A stretch of DNA of 64,000 nucleotides from Helicobacter ganmani (lineage in GTDB: Bacteria; Campylobacterota; Campylobacteria; Campylobacterales; Helicobacteraceae), in NCBI RefSeq assembly GCF_003364315.1, contig NZ_NXLS01000003.1, forward strand, positions 124,001-188,000. Direction: 5' to 3'. The position numbers and the translations under genes are program-made. This document shows, one piece after another, positions 61,055-64,000 of this stretch. Position 1 is the stretch's first letter, and each line of letters opens with the position of its first letter. The notes below the pieces were generated by a model that was given only the letters and a program-made list of their open reading frames with translations, did not search any database and was not told where the DNA came from.

Positions 61055-61813
61055 ATGAAAGATTTTGAACAAATCCGACAAAATCTTGTCCAATTTATTG
61101 CAACCGAAGTTCAAGCAAGAGGATTTCAATTCGTTGTTTTTGGGTTAAGCGGTGGCGTTGATTCTGCAGTCGTTGCACGTCTTTGTCAGCTTGCTTTTCC
61201 AAACAATCATCAAGCCCTTTTAATGCCCTCCAAACAATCCTCCCAAACAAGCCTAACCCACGCATTAGAACTCTGTAAAAAATTTAATATTTCCTATCAG
61301 ATTCTACAACTCCACCAACCACAAAGTGCTTTTGAAGCAACTTTGCAAGGATTAGATTCTACGCCCTTGCGATTAGGGAATCTTTGTGCGAGATTGCGTA
61401 TGATTTGTCTCTACGACTACGCTTTTACACATAATGCTTTAGTGATTGGCACAAGCAATAAAAGTGAGATTTTGCTTGGCTATGGCACAATCTTTGGTGA
61501 CTTAGCCTGCGCAATAAATCCTATCGGCAATCTCTATAAAACAGAAATTTATGAACTTGCGCGTGTTTTAGGGGTTCCGCAAACTATCCTAGAAAAAGCA
61601 CCAAGTGCGGATTTGTATGAGGGACAGAGTGATGAGAAGGAATTGGGTTTTCCTTATGCAATCTTAGACAGAATTATGCTACTATTAGACAAAGGCGCAA
61701 AAGACGATGAAATCTTGCAACAAAATCTACCACGAGAGGCGTTAAGATTGGTCAAAGAGAGAATTTCTCACTTTGATTTTAAGCGCAAAATGCCAGAAAT
61801 TGCAAATATTTAA
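61055..61813 (+). CDS. nadE: NH3-dependent NAD+ synthetase
   Basis: Last step of NAD synthesis, amidating deamidated NAD with ammonia. 252 residues, synthetase domain only; no glutaminase. P-loop-type GLSGGVDSAVVARL near residue 30, GTSNKSEILLGYGTIFGDLA and PSADLYEGQSDEKELGFPY. It is followed 10 bp later by the DegT-like gene in the nadE-lpxK operon. Confidence 0.95.
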   Translation: MKDFEQIRQNLVQFIATEVQARGFQFVVFGLSGGVDSAVVARLCQLAFPNNHQALLMPSKQSSQTSLTHALELCKKFNISYQILQLHQPQSAFEATLQGLDSTPLRLGNLCARLRMICLYDYAFTHNALVIGTSNKSEILLGYGTIFGDLACAINPIGNLYKTEIYELARVLGVPQTILEKAPSADLYEGQSDEKELGFPYAILDRIMLLLDKGAKDDEILQQNLPREALRLVKERISHFDFKRKMPEIANI

Positions 61814-61823
61814 AGGAAAATTT

Positions 61824-62954
61824 ATGCGAAGTATTCCCTATTTTATCCCTGATATTACAGAGGCAGAAAGAGATGCAATTCTCAATGTATTAGAAAATCC
61901 AAGTCATAATATTGTGTTAGAGCTTGAAGAAGAATTTAAAAAATACATTGGTATCAAACACGCAATTTCAGCTGTTAGCGGAACAGCTGCTTTTCATTTG
62001 TGTCTTTTTGCTATGGATTTAAAACGAGGGGATAAAATCTTATGTTCCGTGAATTGTCACCCTAGTTTTCCAGAAATGATTCGGCATTTTGATGCAGAAC
62101 CGATTTTTGTGGATATTGAAGAGGATACCTTTCTCATTTCTTTACAAAAATGTAAAGAAACATTAGAAAGAATCGGAAACAAAAAATTACGTGCAATTAT
62201 CATTAGCCATGTTGCAGGGCAAGCTTGCGATATAGAGCCTTTTTACGATTTAGCCGAACATTACAATATTAAAGTCATTGAAGACGCAACGATGGCATTA
62301 GGATTGACGCACAATGGTTTAAAAATCGGCTCTCATCATAGCTTTGCAAGCATTTTTAGCGTTGTGCTAGATTCTGCAAATCCTGTTGCACAAGCCGGTA
62401 TGCTCACAACACAAGACGATGAACTTGCTGCACAGGCAATGCTTTTGCGCTACCACGGAGTTGTGAGTGAAAAAACTACTAGCACGCGTCCGCAATATCT
62501 CTATGATGTCGTAGGGATTGGCAACAAATACAATATTAGTTACCTTGATACCGCACTTTGTCTAAGTCAGCTTAAGCGCATTGATTATATTATCAAAAAG
62601 CGTCAAGAAATTGCAAAATATTATATTCACGCATTACAAAACGCCCCCCATCTTGTAATGCCAAGCGCCAAAAGCGAACACATTTTTTTTCATTTTATCA
62701 TCAAGGTAGATAAGAATCGCGACCATTTTGCACGTGAGCTAAAGGAATGCGGTATAGAAAGTGCGCTTCATTTTGTGCCATTGCATTTATTGAGTTATTA
62801 CAAAAACAAATACAAATACAAAATCAGTGATTTTCCCGTCTCTCTTAAAAACTACCAGCAGATTTTAAGTTTGCCTATTTATAGCGCAATGCAAAAAGAA
62901 GACATAGACTATGTTTGCAAGCAAGTTTTGCGCCTTGCAAGCGAGCGTGTTTAA
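61824..62954 (+). CDS. DegT/DnrJ/EryC1-family protein lacking the PLP-binding lysine
   Basis: 376 residues from the ATG at 61824 (AAGGA 7 nt upstream). It has the fold-type I sugar aminotransferase order: AISAVSGTAAFHLCLFAMDL, SVNCHPSFPEMIRHFDAEPI, IIISHVAGQACDIEPFYDLA, then VIEDATMALGLTHNGLKIGS. The following SFxxxKxxxxGEGG block reads FASIFSVVLDSANPVAQAGM, with no Lys. So the Schiff-base lysine is missing, and normal transamination is unlikely. It may be a dehydratase-like or regulatory relative. It sits between nadE and lpxK and overlaps lpxK by one base. Confidence 0.85.
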   Translation: MRSIPYFIPDITEAERDAILNVLENPSHNIVLELEEEFKKYIGIKHAISAVSGTAAFHLCLFAMDLKRGDKILCSVNCHPSFPEMIRHFDAEPIFVDIEEDTFLISLQKCKETLERIGNKKLRAIIISHVAGQACDIEPFYDLAEHYNIKVIEDATMALGLTHNGLKIGSHHSFASIFSVVLDSANPVAQAGMLTTQDDELAAQAMLLRYHGVVSEKTTSTRPQYLYDVVGIGNKYNISYLDTALCLSQLKRIDYIIKKRQEIAKYYIHALQNAPHLVMPSAKSEHIFFHFIIKVDKNRDHFARELKECGIESALHFVPLHLLSYYKNKYKYKISDFPVSLKNYQQILSLPIYSAMQKEDIDYVCKQVLRLASERV

Positions 62955-63856
62955 TGCGTAAAATTGAAAAATATTTTTTTGCACCTAGCCCATTGCAAAA
63001 ACTCCTTGCCTTTTGCCTTTTGCCTTTTAGCCTCATTTACTGCATTATTGCCACTCTCAAGCGAAAATTCGCACGCTTTTATGATTTTGGGATTCCAATT
63101 ATTAGTGTGGGGAATCTTGTTTTAGGCGGTAGTGGTAAATCGCCTTTTATTATAGAAATTGCGAAAAATTATCCAAATTCTTGCGTGATTTTGCGTGGAT
63201 TTGGGCGCAAAAGCAAAGGCTTAAAAGTTGTCAGTATTCAAGGCAATCTACAAACAAATGTGCAAATTGCCGGTGATGAGGCGATTATGCTCGCCAAAAA
63301 CCTGCCTTATTGTAGTGTAATTGTCAGCGAAAATCGCAAAAATGCGATTCTAAAAGCCAAAGAATTAGGAGCCAAGATTGTCTTTTTAGACGATGGATTC
63401 CGCTTTAATTTCAAAAAATTAAACATCATCTTAAAACCTAAGCTAGAACCTTACTTTGACTTTTGTATCCCAAGCGGCGGGTATCGCGAACACAAAAGAT
63501 CCTATCAAAAAGCTGATATTCTAGCACAAGAGGGCAGAGATTATGAGCGCAAAGTCCAACTCCTCTACCCCACCAAAAGAATGCTACTTCTTACGGCGAT
63601 TGCAAATCCCTCACGATTGGATTCTTACTTGCCTGATGTAGTAGGAAAAATCATCTTGAAAGACCATTCTTTTTTTGATAAAACCAAAATACTAGAAGAA
63701 TATGCGCGTCTTAGTGCCACTTCTCTCCTTGTTACGCAAAAAGATGCAACAAAACTTGAGGAATTTGGCTTGCCACTTTCTCTTTTGCATTTAGAAATGC
63801 ACATTAATCCCGTAATCCAACAAAGCATTCAAGAATATATTGCAAAAGAATCGTAA
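62954..63856 (+). CDS. lpxK: Tetraacyldisaccharide 4'-kinase
   Basis: Phosphorylates the 4' position of the lipid A precursor. 300 residues from the ATG at 62954 (TAATG overlap with the previous gene). An N-terminal amphipathic/hydrophobic segment (LAFCLLPFSLIYCIIATLKR) associates with the membrane. Walker A VLGGSGKSP is near residue 58; VFLDDGFR follows. The start lacks a strong SD, so coupling to the upstream gene is likely. Confidence 0.93.
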   Translation: MRKIEKYFFAPSPLQKLLAFCLLPFSLIYCIIATLKRKFARFYDFGIPIISVGNLVLGGSGKSPFIIEIAKNYPNSCVILRGFGRKSKGLKVVSIQGNLQTNVQIAGDEAIMLAKNLPYCSVIVSENRKNAILKAKELGAKIVFLDDGFRFNFKKLNIILKPKLEPYFDFCIPSGGYREHKRSYQKADILAQEGRDYERKVQLLYPTKRMLLLTAIANPSRLDSYLPDVVGKIILKDHSFFDKTKILEEYARLSATSLLVTQKDATKLEEFGLPLSLLHLEMHINPVIQQSIQEYIAKES

Positions 63857-64000
63857 TTACCATTGCGAAAATGCGTAACTTCAAATCTTTTTTTCAAGTT
63901 TGAATCCTCATAGAAATTGCTTCGCTATGCTTAAATGAGACTCTTAAGATGAATGCTTGAATAAGCTTAGAAATTCGCGCTTGTAGCGTCTAATCTCTCT

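Noticed and set aside
63857-64000. Possible tRNA or rRNA leader at the right edge
   Set aside because: TTTGAATCC resembles a T-arm but no cloverleaf closes around it. The stretch shows only weak repeat-like text (CATTGCGA, ATTGCTTCGC).
1-64000. CRISPR array, prophage or insertion sequence
   Set aside because: No regularly spaced repeats, transposase, integrase or phage structural genes were seen.

Overview
The window is chromosomal DNA of an AT-rich epsilonproteobacterium (Campylobacterota), most likely an enterohepatic Helicobacter. The block aroQ / M24 peptidase / folK / flhF / flhG / small membrane protein / fliA / fliM / fliY has the gene order I know from H. pylori. So do bamA-mqnC-ymxG, nadE...lpxK, comEC...ubiA and ffh-rpsP-khpA-rimM-trmD-rplS. 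Acetolactate synthase, a branched-chain amino-acid ABC importer, a CadF-like OmpA protein and an fbp-(Cys protein)-metG cluster argue against H. pylori itself and resemble Campylobacter and enterohepatic helicobacters. Menaquinone is made by the futalosine route (mqnC, mqnP-like ubiA). I see no rRNA, tRNA, insertion sequence, prophage or CRISPR array.

Layout. 1-7765 (mostly minus): a partial CetA-like chemoreceptor and its PAS partner CetB, the translation/ribosome operon ffh to rplS, and a Cache-type chemoreceptor. 7991-13381 (plus): a YceI lipocalin-like protein and the livJHMGF importer. 13426-14684 (minus): an unknown soluble protein and rpe. 14808-19443 (plus): a tight operon of fbp, a small duplicated-cysteine protein, metG, a Mur-ligase N-domain-like protein and a NifX-like protein. 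19519-27522 (minus): two tiny proteins (one exported and cysteine-containing), a radical SAM enzyme with a G10 tract, recG, an M16 peptidase homologue, mqnC and bamA. 27652-33397: tyrA, a Tat-exported sulfide:quinone oxidoreductase-like flavoprotein with a DUF2892 peptide, ilvB-ilvH and lpxD. 33468-36535: two tandem lysine-rich paralogues, an msrA pseudogene, an AEC permease and a tandem UspA protein.

36629-46296 (plus): comEC, a DUF502 protein, ubiA/mqnP, two unknown proteins, thrB, then rnpM(ylxR)-infB-rbfA-rimP-ribD. 46358-48324 (minus): a LysR regulator, rsmD and an unknown protein. 48464-57617 (plus): aroQ through the flagellar/FlhF-FlhG-FliA-FliM-FliY block, then hemW-like and ruvX. 57638-58565 is a decayed SGNH/AlgX-like gene. 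58620-60920 (minus): a CheX-like multidomain protein and a CadF-like OmpA porin. 61055-63856 (plus): nadE, a DegT-family protein lacking the Schiff-base lysine, and lpxK.

The genes are mainly housekeeping plus motility and chemotaxis. Points that stand out are the duplicated CX8CX2CX5C protein, the exported four-cysteine peptide next to a potentially phase-variable radical SAM enzyme, the lysine-less DegT protein, the freestanding Mur N-domain homologue, the in-frame nonsense msrA, and a family of small palindromic intergenic repeats. Function assignments rest on motif and synteny recognition by eye; no database search was run.
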